DNA of 64,000 nt, taken from NCBI GenBank assembly GCA_013398955.1, contig VWPU01012101.1, positions 483,859 to 547,858 on the forward strand, given 5' to 3'. The DNA is from Callaeas wilsoni (Eukaryota; Chordata; Aves; Passeriformes; Callaeidae). A program made the position numbers and the translations under genes. Every line of letters starts with the position of its first letter. Position 1 is the first letter of the stretch. The notes under the pieces were generated by a model. That model was given only the letters and a program-made list of their open reading frames with translations. It made no database searches and was not told the DNA's origin. Of this stretch, positions 26,588-38,210 are shown one piece after another.

Positions 26588-26950
26588 AGTGGGCGGTGAT
26601 CTCCAACGACGTGCCGATCCGTTCCCTCTGACCCCGCGGAGCCCGGCCGCCGGAGCCGGCGCTCGCCGCGCAGCGCACGGTCCCCGCCGCTCCCCGCCCC
26701 GGCGCACGGGCCTGTCCCGCAGCACAGCTCGCTGCGGGGCACTTACAGGGAACCTGCGGGGCTTTCGCAGCGCGACGGAGTGCTGCGGGTCTGGGGGCTG
26801 CCTGCAGCTGCCCGCCTGCCGCCAGACCCTGTCCCGCTGCCGGCGGCCAGGGCTCCGGCGGAGGAAGGGGCAGCGGCTGCTGCAGGAAGGGCAGAGGGAT
26901 GCGCCGGCTGCTCTACTCTACGCCGAAGCCGCTGCGACTCTCCTCTTTAT
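26588..26950. promoter_or_regulatory. Orphan CpG island
   Basis: About 360 bp of very GC-rich sequence dense in CpG dinucleotides (for example CGCCGGAGCCGGCGCTCGCC at about 26649), surrounded by AT-rich DNA. CpG density of this kind normally marks a promoter that is unmethylated in the germ line. No coding exon is recognisable. Frames stay open on both strands only because stop codons are rare at this composition. A donor-like GTAAGTG reads on the minus strand at 26740-26746, so a minus-strand non-coding first exon is possible. It could instead be an enhancer or an unannotated lncRNA promoter. Confidence 0.75.
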
Positions 26951-27106
26951 CTCCCCGTCAATCCACGCCTGTGTACCTCATGGCAAATGTGACCTAATTA
27001 ATTGAAAGTTACTTACTTCTCAATTAAGGTGCAAATTAATTTATTTTTCATCTCTCGAAGCGTGCCTGTTAGCTGAAAAGCACACAAAGATAGTTACCAT
27101 AGAGAA

Positions 27107-27120
27107 TTTACCATGGTAAC
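27107..27120. promoter_or_regulatory. RFX-like X-box palindrome
   Basis: The sequence TTTACCATGGTAAC is 13/14 identical to the palindromic X-box GTTACCATGGTAAC bound by RFX factors. A further half-site GTTACC sits at 27093-27098. It lies about 150 bp beyond the CpG island. The match is by eye, and function is inferred from motif and position. Confidence 0.45.
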
Positions 27121-27467
27121 TTGTCCTTTGACAGCTTGTTTGTATATCAAAGTCTTTATTTAAATATCTGTCTTCCTCAAAAAGCCGTGAGAAGTCTGGT
27201 GAGAGAGACTTAGCAGTTACCACACTTGAGGATTAACTGTCCATCATCAGCCCTCTGCACGGGTCCTGCACCACAGCCCTTGTTCCTACAAACACCTAAC
27301 GGATCCCTTTTGCTCCAGACGAGAAGGATCCCATGGAGGCCTCAGCACCACGGAGCAGTGTTGCTATCCACTGGCAACTGTGGCGTATTATCAGGGTATC
27401 AGACAGGTGAAAATGCATTACATTATTTCCAACAATGTTTCTTCCAAATGAAGTGAGTCAGGCCCCT

Positions 27468-28090
27468 TGATAGAATCATGGAATGACCTGGGTTGGAAGT
27501 GACCTTAAATATCATCTGGTTTTATCTCCCTTGCCATAGGCAGGGAACATTCCACTAGACCAGATTGCTCAGAGCCCCAGCCGGCCTGGTCTTGAACACC
27601 TCCAGGGATGAGGATTCCACAGCTTCTCTGGACAAAGTGTATCAGTGTCTCAACACCCTTGTAGTAAAAAATTTCTTTGTACTATCCAATATAAATCTAT
27701 CCTCCTCCAGTTTAAGGCCATTTCCCCTTGACCTATCACTAAATGTCCCTGCAAAAAGTCCCTCCCTGGCTGTCCTGTAGCCCCCTTTTGGCACTGGAAG
27801 GTGATCTAAGGTCTCCCCAGAGCCTTCTCTTCTCCAGCTGAACAGCCCCAGTTCTCCCAGCCTGTCTTCACAGGAGAGGTGTTCCAGCCTTTGGGTCATC
27901 TTCATGACCCTCCTCTGGACTAGTTCCAACAGGTCAATGTCTTTCTTGTGCAAGGGAGCCCAGCTGGACACAATACTCCAGGGGTTTAATGAGGGCAAAG
28001 TAGAAGGAGAGACTCACATCCCTTGAACTTCTGGTCATTCCTCTTGTGATGCAGCCCAGGATATAATCCTTAATGAGTTTTTATTTGCTT
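27468..28090 (-). mobile_element. CR1 LINE, 5'-truncated, minus strand
   Basis: On the plus strand it begins with the reverse-complemented CR1 3' end (AGAATCATGGAATGACC, then GGGTTGGAAGTGACC). It continues through the reverse complement of the ORF2 C-terminus (CAGCTTCTCTGGACAAAG; CCTTCTCTTCTCCAGCTGAA; CTCCTCTGGACTAGTTCCAA) to GATGCAGCCCAGGATA near 28050. It therefore covers the last 200 or so codons of ORF2 plus the 3' UTR. It is less decayed than the other copies in the window. The far end near 28090 merges into a T-rich tract. Confidence 0.92.
27642..27998 (-). pseudogene. CR1 ORF2 C-terminal fragment
   Basis: A 118-codon minus-strand frame inside the CR1 copy. It reads WAPLHKKDIDLLELVQRRVMKM, then LEHLSCEDRLGELGLFSW, and later RSRGNGLKLEEDRFILDSTKKFF, the standard C-terminal sequence of CR1 reverse transcriptase. 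It lacks the catalytic palm and the endonuclease domain, which lay further 5' and were not inserted. It is a transposon remnant with no host function indicated. Confidence 0.9.
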
Positions 28091-30299
28091 TCCTTTTTTT
28101 TTTTTCTTCTTTCTTCTATAGAGAATTTTAGCAATGCAGCATTTAAAAAAAAATGGGAAATTTACTATTAAGCTGGATCTCCACCACTTGAAATATGTTG
28201 CTTTATGCACTTATATAGAGCCAATGTTGAAATAATCTTGAAAAAAGGTGAGGAAAACAAACAAACAAGAAAACCATTTCAGTAACAAAGTCTTGAGTTG
28301 CAAACATAAATAAAAATGCTGAGAGTTTTAGAAGAATTTTGATCTGACATTTTCAGATAAATTTTCTGGTTTAGTAGAGGGTAGGTTTAATTAGATCTTC
28401 CAGCAGCTCTTCAAGAAATCTGAGAAGGACAAGTTGTGTCACATCACTTTTCTTTAGATTTTCCAGGGTGTTGGTGAGCCAGTCAGGCTTTGTGTGTATC
28501 CTGTAATCAGGACAGTGCTGCCTTACACCAACCCATAGTTATTGACAGTCTCTGCATGCATATTTTTTGCCCTTATTCCCAGGTTTACAGAAACATTTTT
28601 CATTACCAAATATATTACCAAAATAGTAAAAATCCAATACCTATAGAATTTAGTGGCTCCACTCACTGGTTGAAGTTCTGAGTGCATAACGACTTTCATT
28701 GACAGACAGGGTCTTGAGAAAAATAATTCCTTGTGAAGGCAACATAAATGAAATAAAGTACAAGAAGGTTCTTGAGAAAATAGTGCACACTGTTTTTACT
28801 TAAAGGTGTGTCTCAGGGTGTGTTAGGACCCTTTTCCTGAGATAGCTATAACCAGTGTAAAGTAATAAAGATTTTAAATTTCTTCCTAATCTTTGAGGAG
28901 TTGAAGGCTCTATAGATAGCAACATTACAAACTGGAAACAACCTGCTGCTACTGGACAACACTGTGCAGCCAGAATGGCAAAGTGCAGGTGCTCAGCCAC
29001 AAACCGAAAATACCCACTGACCTCAGGGGGAGTTGCACATTCCAGAAGAGTCTTGGGAACAACCCTGAGACATCACACGGGCTGCAGCCAACTTCGGTGG
29101 CATGCCCACCCCAACAGAGCCCTCCTGCATCTACTGCATTTGAGTTTCCCTGGATGCTAGGATAACGTGGCTTGTCACCACACTAAGCAGAGAGAACTGT
29201 GTGCTCACACAGGCATCAGAGAATGAAGGAGAGGGCTCAGGGCTGCCCACACCATGCATCTCCCAGCACCAGCAGAGCCTGATGCTTGCCCACATTCCCT
29301 TCCAATGAGCAGCAGAAGAGAAGAAACTACATACAGATATAGCTGCAATTTCACCTGGGAAAGGTGCTAGCCCAAATGCGGGCCCAAATTCCAGGAGAGA
29401 AAAATGTCCTTCTCCTCCCTGCAAACCCCTATGGCCAGAGTGTTCCTTCCCTGGAAAACGTCACCTTGCTGCACCACAGTGACTGCTCTACAAACAGAGA
29501 AAGCAGCTGCAAGAATTAGTTGAATACGTCTAAAATATTTTTGCTCTCTCTGCTTGGAAACAGGTGTGTCAGGTTTCCTGGGACTCCCCGGGTAAAGCAC
29601 CTGAGGAAACATCCTGCTGAACAGCAGAAGTTACAATACGGGAAGTTGTCACTGGAAATGCTGAGTAATTGTACAAAAATGTGCTACCAATACTCCCTTA
29701 AAAAATATATGATCATCTTTGATCTGAGTTTATAGAAATACTTTTTAAATAATTGCTCCTTTATTTGCTTGACAAGTCGGGTTCAAAATTCAGTTTCCCT
29801 GACAACATCTGAAGACATTAAACTGTGCAATGCATTTAGAAAAGAAAATAAAGGGGAATGGAAAATTACTCCCAAAAGTTAGTTAAAACGATATGCAGAG
29901 AGAAGGAAAAACAAGAATGGGCAAACAGTCATACATCAATAACCTCAAAGATCAAATATTTCGTCTTTCTAAGTTCTGCAGGAAATAAAAGACTGAAGCT
30001 GTTAGTTGTTGCTGTTGCTTTTATCATCCTGTTGATTTGATTGCTGCAGCTAGCAATATGTGGCAAAAACTATTTTGGCTGCTTCTAAGAAACAAAATAG
30101 GCAGAAGACTGCACACTGTTCTCCTTAAGCACAGCTGGCTGAGGCAGTCTTGCACAAGCTGGACTAAGTAGCCATCTGCAGAAGTGACCACTGGCACCTC
30201 TTGTTAAAAGAAAACACCTACACCTATGTGCAGGGATGTCGGGCAGCCATTTGTGAGACACCAAAGCTAATGCTCAGAGAACACAGTGAGGGTCCTCAG

Positions 30300-30525
30300 G
30301 GTCCCAGTCTGTGCCTCAGCACAGCCTCCTGACACCTCTCTTGCACTGCACGGAGCCTGTGTGTGACGGAGCGGGGAAGGCGAGTCCTGCCCAGCCTGCG
30401 GCACGAGCTCTGGCACCCGACCGACGGCTCCCTGCAAGCACAGAGCTCCTGCCAGGAAATATCCCAACCAAGCCACTGCCGAGCACCCCAGAGTCGGGTG
30501 AAAAGCTCGGCAGCGCTATTTGCAC
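30300..30525. other. GC- and CpG-enriched patch
   Basis: Sequence such as GGAGCGGGGAAGGCGAGTCC and CACCCGACCGACGGCTCC is clearly richer in G+C and CpG than its surroundings, though weaker than the island at 26.6 kb. Overlapping open frames occur on both strands because stops are rare. None looks like a known protein. It could be an enhancer, a weak promoter or a very old insertion. Confidence 0.4.
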
Positions 30526-33500
30526 ACAGTGGCACTGTTTGCAGTGTGGCGTTTCTGAGGTTTTCATTTCTATTAAATATAAACCGCAAATGTATTATCT
30601 TCCCCTTTACCTGAATTCTAATCAGCGCACTGGCATAGTTTGCTAGCTGAAATATTTCTGGGGATTCACAGAGCAATAACTGATTAAGAGCTTTCAGAAA
30701 TGCTTCTGTACTTCCCAAAAGTGAAAGAACTCAAAAGAAAATGAGCAGACCCCTCTTCTGCCCCCTGTTCAAATGATAGGAGCAAGTTCTTTCTGCACAG
30801 AATCACATTCTTTATATTGAATAAACCACTAGACCTTCTGGACTATTGGACCCACACCAAGAGAATACAACAACAGAACAGTGGTACATGTCCTCCATAT
30901 ACCAATAATGATTACCTGGAAAGACAACACTGTGACTTGTTTAAGAATCAGACAGCTGTGGTATCTAAAATGATTTGTGTCCATGTGCTTCAGTGCTCAA
31001 CTCCACTAACTGAAAAAAATAAACAAAAGTCTGAAACCGCAATGAAGTACCGGGTATTTATTGAACCATTTATTGTGTTTCCAGCCTGTTTGTCTCTAGA
31101 TTGATTTAAGAGTTCCGCTCCACCTTTTGTAAATTAAACTTATTTTCTGGCCTCATTACACATTAAAAGTGATTTTAGATTGATCTGGCATATTTGCTGC
31201 CCCTTTCCTCAGGGTACTGTGAATGTACTTAATGCGAACTAGATTATGCCATCCCCCTCGGCTGCAGGAGCCTCTCCCTGTCCATAGGGCATCCTCCAAT
31301 AGACTGGTTGGGGACTGACAACATCAATTGTCAGATTTCAGCTGAAATATCCCCTCTGTACCTGCTAGCCACTGCCAGGTGATCAAATTCAGGAAAGCAT
31401 AATGAAAACTGCCATAGCAAAGAAAAAGCGGCTCTATTTTCACATGAATGGTCCAGTGTTATCGATGATGCTCGAGGGGGGGCAGCTAATGCCTCCTATG
31501 CAACAGTATATGGCTGTGACACTTCACTGTTATGCTCTTTTTGATCATTTTTAGCAGGAGCCAGTAGGAAGAAATGAGTGCTGGACAAGGTGCAAGATCC
31601 TCATTGATCATAGTGTGAACCTTCTTTCAAGAAAAGTTCCTGTTTCTTCCCATGCCCTCCCTCTGTGCAAATTAGAGGAAGGACAGCAAATCTGATCAGA
31701 GCAAAGAAAGATCCGTCTTAGCTATGGGAGGGAAATGAAGCTATTGGGAAAAAAATCCTTGAAAGAAATAAAAAGAGCAGTTCTAAGAATCAGTCTGTGG
31801 CTGAGAAGCTATTCAGGTAATACCAGCTAGGATTTGAACTCGCAGCTGATGTGAAATTCCCTCGGTCTTCAATCCTGTAATCTTAGTATGATTTCAGGAT
31901 GCTGGGACTAGAAAGGCTGTAGCTGGCGTTCTCAGTGCTGAGTTATGTGCCACTGACACAGAACAGCAGACTGTTCCAGCCGCTGGATCCAGCCACTGAC
32001 AGAGGGAGAGCAGCAACAAATTATCATTAAGGTATCACGTCTGTGCCCTCATCTGCCTAGGCTTCAGTTACAGGAACATGACATGGTCTGAAGCCATCCT
32101 CTGCCTCCAGCAAAATAAACATCAAGTGCCTTTCCTACGAAGAAGCAGCTTTCCATTTTTGTACCAGCCCTGGGTGATTCCTTGTTGGCAAAGTTCTGCC
32201 CTTAGTTGCAAACCAATATTGCCTGAGACTGTTCTGCCAAACTGATCATGCTTCCTTGACCTCTGACTTTTGAGCTTTAAAGGCTGCTCTGAGTAGCTTA
32301 GAGAAGCAGTTTAGGTAAGAAGATGCTGTATGAGGAACACGTGAACAGTCATTTGCTGAGGAAGGAAAGAAGGCTTATTCTTGCCCTTCTGGAACTTTAT
32401 TTCAGAGAATGGCCCCAGTAAAGACCTCTGCCTCCCACATATCATTATTACAATTGGAGGCTTTCTTGTACCCAGAAAATTATTTTTTTCAGTGACCATC
32501 TTCATACTAGAGCTTTATGCAATCAATAAAAAAAAAAAAAAAAAAAGAACAAACCATTTTACTCTTTCCAAAATAAGAACAAGGTCTCCAAACTGCTTTC
32601 TTTTCTATGGAAAGCCACTATGAAGAAAAGCAGAGATCTGAGGTTCTTGTGAAAACACTTGGTGTTGATGTGGTAAGATGTGGTAAGATGTGCAGTAGTG
32701 CTTTGTCCTGGCTGAACCTTCCTAAATACGCTTTCCTGTGTGCTCATTAATGCCATCTGGCTCCTGAATAAGCATATTAGCTTAACTGAAGACAATTTTG
32801 TATCCATCAGGCTGGAATACCAGGTTTTAGTAAGGCTGAGGAAGAACACTTGTATTGTTTAAGGAGCCTTTGCATGTGGCCTTTGCCAGTAAACAGTGAG
32901 AAACAGCTCTGGAAAGAGAGGGAATGATAACAAGACAGCAGACATCAGCCATGGATTTCACAGCCTGCAGCAGCCGACATCCAGACAGCCTCCATCTATT
33001 TCCCACACAGCTTCATACGAGTTTTGGTAGACTTGTGGAGAAAAAGAGAGAATTACAGAATATGGCAGTAGGAAGAAGACAAGGTCTAGTGGCAGACATT
33101 CCTTTCTTAACCTTTTGAGGACCCCCAAGAAGAATCTATCAGATTTTAGTACACTTCTCAGGGCCTTACTGTTTTTCTGTGGTCTGCAGAGAGGTCTAAG
33201 AACTGAGGATCAGTTCCTGCCGAGCATCTATTACCAACAGGGGACCATCCATCAATGACTCCAAAATTATTTCCATTCCTAGTCACGACCTGAATCCATG
33301 TTGTGAATGATCCAGTGCTACCTTCAATTAGAGAAACTTGTAAAAATCCTAGCATTTTGTTTGTGATTGCTGAGGAATGAGAGGTTTGACAGCCCATGGC
33401 AGTGCTAGGTGGCATTTCTTCAGTGTTGGCCATGCTATGATGCCTTAGCCATAGGAACTGGAAAGCCCTCCCTGAATGATGTGCTGCTTATTTTAATCAA

Positions 33501-33980
33501 ATGTGGCAGAAGCTTTCCATGATTCTCACATCAGCTAAAAGATCATGGAACAATGTCACAAGGTTTGGGTCAAGAGGCCATTAAGATAGTCTTTCAATAT
33601 ATCACATCTTTTTAAAATATTTTGTGTATTTGGAAGACTTCAGAAGAGTTTCTTTTTATAGTAAAATGCCATTAATAAATGTGCTGATGTTTAACATTTG
33701 CAATCCAGTTTAAAATGTTTGATTGGAAATTTTAGGCCCAAGGCTCTATTTAAATACAACAAAAGCAAAACCCCCTCACCTTTGCTGCTGACTGTTTATC
33801 AACGTTTTTTGCTCAGCTGTATTCAAAAGAATATTGTAGAACAGGCTAGAGAAACACTGTAACAAATGAAAACCAGTGAAAAAAGATGGAGCCAGTGAGG
33901 TGCAATAAAACAAAAATCAAGATAAAGTGTGACCATATCACTTTGTAAAAGCTAAATTAACTATTACAGCACTCATACAC

Positions 33981-34025
33981 ACATTATTAAGTTTAAATTA
34001 CTCTACATTATTAAGTTTAAATTAC
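33981..34025. repeat. 24-bp tandem duplication
   Basis: The unit ACATTATTAAGTTTAAATTA plus CTCT starts at 33981 and repeats at 34005, identical through GTTTAAATTAC. It is a recent local duplication in AT-rich DNA. Confidence 0.85.
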
Positions 34026-36609
34026 CCTTTAAGACTAATTTGGGTTTGGTGAAAAACCAACCTGTGTAGCCAGGGAGAAAACAACAATTCAAAAGAAATC
34101 TTAGTCCACAGAATTATTGAGCAGCCTAACTTCAGCATAACAAACATTTGAGTTTAAAGAAGTCTAGGCCACGTAGAGATGAAAAAGTCCAGAGATGCAT
34201 GTAGAAATGAAGTTCTACTACATGTCATTATAGAAACACATAAATAGGTTATTTCCAGAATTTCTGGGGGACTACAGAACTGCTGAAGTCTCAGACCCTG
34301 GAAACTGCTGACTGAAGGTGCTGCCATTCTCATCAGTTTTATTTTGGGCAGACAAAATCTGTTCAGGGCGGTAATGACAGTCAAGATGAGGACAGGAGGT
34401 CTGACAAGGACTGCAGTAGCTTAGTTCAGCAGCTGGCTGTGCTCATAAAGTAAACACGTGTGAGACAATAAGTAATTTTCCTTTTTAGATGTAGCAAAAT
34501 ATAGAGCCTCCTGTTTTCCTTCCAAATGAAAAATCAGTGAAGGAATCAGAAGTATCTAATTAACTAAGAAACCAAACAAAAGCTGGTTTATTTTCTTTCA
34601 TTGAAGAAGTTAGGCTTACAGTGTGAGGTTACGTTTAATATTATATACAGTAAATTATTAAATAAAACACTGAAAATGAACTGTAATATTTTTCTTTTTC
34701 AAACTTTGCAAGAGAAAAGTTTTGAATTTTTACAAACTGTTTTTGGTTTTTCCTTGCAAACTCTTTGGGTTTCAGAGGGTGCAGGTGAAAGGTCTTATGT
34801 GGCAACAAATGATGAAGTTTTGAAAATTCCTGATATTTTGTCAGAACTTTGTTGAACTGTTTTCAAGAAACTTTTGGATTTTATATAATTTTATATTCCA
34901 ATAGAGAAGATACGCCATAGAAAATTTTCTAGTAAACTGTAATATGCTTTGTGGCATGCAAAACGCTGCTTTTGTTGAAGTACAGTAGCAGGGGTACTAG
35001 TGTACAAAAATAAAAAAAAGCTGTGCATCTGTAGAGCTGCTCCCCATCTGCCCCAGGCGTCTCTCTCAACCCAAGAATTTTGTCCACCTTCCACAAAAAC
35101 TTCTCCTTGTTCAGTGCACAGGGTTGAAAATGTTTTGCAACAAGCCATTATTCTTTGGGGTTTTATTTATTCTTTTTATTTGAGGTTTGTTATTACGCAC
35201 TACCCTGAGAACATAACCAATAAAAAAATGTTGATAGCAGTTATCTGTACTGGTACTGGTCAGCTGTCATAAAGCATTCAGCAGCAGGAGATGCACCATT
35301 CCCATCATTCAGATAAGAGCTATTGATTATAAGAGCTCATCTTAATGTGCAATGTAAAACATGGCATTTAATATTGTTCAAATAGAGCTCACTGACAACT
35401 TAGTGGATAGTTAGCAAGTGTTATCAAACACTGTTTGCTACTATTTTGGCAATTTTTTAAGGTGGATTCAACAGTCCACCCATATTTAAAAAGGAGAAGC
35501 TCTATTAGTAATTCTTTCTTCTTAACAAACATGTTTACAAAAAAATCGTGGAGTGAGGTGGTTAAGTGGTTTCACGTGCAGGGGAACGTGTGTCTTCTGG
35601 GGGTGTCACGCAGCAAGAAGACGGCTGACCGAGAGTGGTTTCAGGTTTCCCAGCAGATTGGTGGCAGAAAGGTATTGCTGCTAAGTGACCGTGCCACTCC
35701 GGATCAGAGCTGAGTCTTTCATGTTATGCTAAACCCAGACCAGGCCCTGGAAGCATGGCCTCATTAACCTCGTGACTCTTGGTCTCTCAATTATGTCCAA
35801 GTCTCCACTCGCACAAGAATTCGGGACAAGTCTGGCTCCAACACTAATTCATTTATTTCCATAAATGATCTATTTGCATTGGCTTGGAGGTCAGCATCTT
35901 TTTTTAAAGACAGTCACACTTAGATAATCTCTTCTATATTTTTGAGATGCCTTAATGCTCTAATAATAGAGATGTGGGACAGATAGTGTTGTAGAAGGAA
36001 ATTTAACCTGGGAATTCATTTACCATCCAAAATTTCAGCAAGAAAACTAAAAATTATGTGTTTGAAGTGACACTTGAGATTTACTGCAGTCATGCAATCA
36101 TAAGAACTAGTCCTGCCTAGGCAGTGAAAATTCCCTTGTCCAGAAAGCAGCTGAAATATAGAGAGTAGCTAAGCTGTAGGAAGATATCAAACATGAGCAT
36201 AGATAGACAATATCAGTGTGCAAAGAGAGGGAGGTGATAACTCCATGCTTACACAGAAGTTACCCACACTACTAATTAACAGGAGAACTTTTCTGTCTGG
36301 TTTTGTCCCATAAGAAGGCTCTGGATCAATGCTGGTATCTTAATCCTGTTATTATTTCTTTTGCAACCCCTGGCGTCATGTTCAAAGTTAAAACAGTCAC
36401 AAGGACCTTTGCTTCTTGTTCTGTCCTAGAATCACACAGGATGCAAACCTTTCAACACAAAGTCAATGTAAATTTGGCAGAGAGGTTTGCTGGCTATTGC
36501 TTCAGAACTTCACATGCTTCTTACAAATTCTCTCCAAAAGAAGCTACTGCATTTTCATTTACAGAAGTACCTGAGCAACCTTGGATCAAGAGTTTTACTT
36601 TGATGAAAG

Positions 36610-36790
36610 ATTTTGCCCAGAGAGTCTGTGGAGTCTCCCTCACTGGAAATATTCAAGAACCTTCTGGATGCAATCCTGTGCCATGTACTCAAGGATGACC
36701 CTGCTTGAGCAGGGATATTGGACCAGATGACCCACGATGGTCTCTTCCAACCTGACACATTTTGTTATTCTGTCATTCTGATTATGTGAT
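36610..36790 (+). mobile_element. CR1 LINE 3' end
   Basis: The sequence GTCTGTGGAGTCTCCCTCACTGGAAATATTCAAGAACC encodes the very end of CR1 ORF2 (the [11 protein letters not shown] region here is the eroded [10 protein letters not shown] block). The 3' UTR follows (CTGCTTGAGCAGGGATATTGGACCAGATGA), with a tail of TTCTGTCATTCTG at about 36769-36781. Only some 180 bp were inserted or remain. Confidence 0.8.
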
Positions 36791-38210
36791 TAAAATCCTT
36801 CTAGAGTTAGGCATGCATATAAATGTACTATGGCAAATGCTCAGGATTATTCATGACAGTAAAGAGAGACAACTTTTTGTTAGAATGGAGTGGGTAGGAG
36901 CTAATTCACATTAACCTATGAAGATATTTCTAAAACTGACTCGTGATACATTGATGTTTCTCTGATTTTCAGTGTCACTGAGACACTTTCCAAACTGCTG
37001 CCATTGTTATTCTCAAACATATTAAAGTTAGCAGTTGCCAAATGAGCAGGAGGAATGCTTTCCTGAAATTTATATAGTATGATGTATCATGTGTTCCACA
37101 GGGAAAATCCATCCAACACTCAAAGAAACATTGATCATGTATTCAGATTTATTTGGACTATTTACGCAGTGACTATTTACCTTTGTGTTAGTATGTGATA
37201 TGTGCATTCATCACTGCCGTCATTTAACTTTGCACCTCTAGCCTGGGCAGCCAGGAACCTTAAATTCCATTCCATGCCCTTCATCATCTGGTTTGTCCAC
37301 ACTTGTGCATATCTTCCAGTCCCAATAACAAGACCTTTTCTGTAGCTCAATTAAAATAGGAGTTTTTTCATCATCTGGTGGACCAGCACCCTTCATTGGA
37401 TCAGATAAAGATGACTTATCTTGCCAGTGCACTCACTAGTGTCATCAAAAGTCCCTGTGTAATAAGCCTTAATCAGCAGCACTAGATGTCAGAATCTGAT
37501 TCTTTCAGATTTCCCTAGATTTGAATTGCTTTCTGTACAACATTAAATATGCTTAAAGTAAGACATCTGGAGTGGTTTTCATGTAGGAAAATAAGTATAT
37601 TTCTAAAAGAAGACAACTACAGCACTTTGATCTGCGTCTAATACCTCAATTTCTGAAAAGTACTGTTCCATAGAGAAACTATAGTCTCTGGTCTGTTTTT
37701 AATAAATGTAAGGAACCATCCTGAACTAGAGGCAAATGCACAAATATGGAAGATGGAATGGTTCAGTACAGCGATTTACTGAAGATTAGATAAAGTTATA
37801 TAAAATCACGCTCAATCATAGAAATCAAATCTTCCTTCAGATACTCTTCTGCATTGTTAACCTACTTTATTTACTACCAAGTTTTATTCCTATAAACATT
37901 TTAGGATCACAAATTCTCAGTAATAAACAACAAAAGAAGGTCTTCTTCCCTTTCACCTCCACAGCTGGCCAGTTGCAGAGCCCTTCTCTGGGTATCTGAC
38001 TCTTCCCATGACACTCTTTAAAGACCTTCATTGCATGGCTCCCTGGACTCTGCTCTGGGTGCTGGAGGCAGGCAGTCTCCTGCAGCAGTGCTCAGCCTCC
38101 TGGCCTCTCCACGGATCCAGTCTCCCTGGCATGGCACAGCACAGGCAGGACTCGTGAGCAGCACCAGTGGGAGGAGCTGCTCAGGGAGCCAGAGGACTGT
38201 GCACTGCCTG
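36791..38210. other. Gene-free intergenic DNA
   Basis: No gene or named repeat is seen. The last 200 bp (from about 38000) are GC-richer and lead into the minisatellite. Confidence 0.6.

Larger units (their letters stand above)
28091..36609. other. Gene-free intergenic DNA with a few GC-richer patches
   Basis: No coding gene is recognised. Patches that stand out are a GC-richer block at 30300-30525, an A18-type tract near 32530, a 24-bp tandem duplication near 34 kb and a CpG-containing patch at about 35545-35720. Non-repetitive stretches at about 31160-31540 and 33230-33430 look unique and could be conserved non-coding sequence, but this cannot be judged without alignment. Confidence 0.55.

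Noticed and set aside
26412..27005. Overlapping open frames in the CpG island and poly(A) region
   Set aside because: Stops are rare at high G+C, and the A tract gives Phe/Lys runs. Proline/arginine-rich translations appear on both strands, as expected from composition.
30296..30718. Minus-strand open frame of 140 codons and overlapping plus-strand frames
   Set aside because: They coincide with the GC-enriched patch. Competing frames on both strands and lack of any known motif argue against coding.
31826..31862. GGATTTGAACTC resembling a reverse-complement B box (MIR or tRNA-like)
   Set aside because: The match is limited to about 12 bp. The expected flanking core and A box are not found at the right distance.
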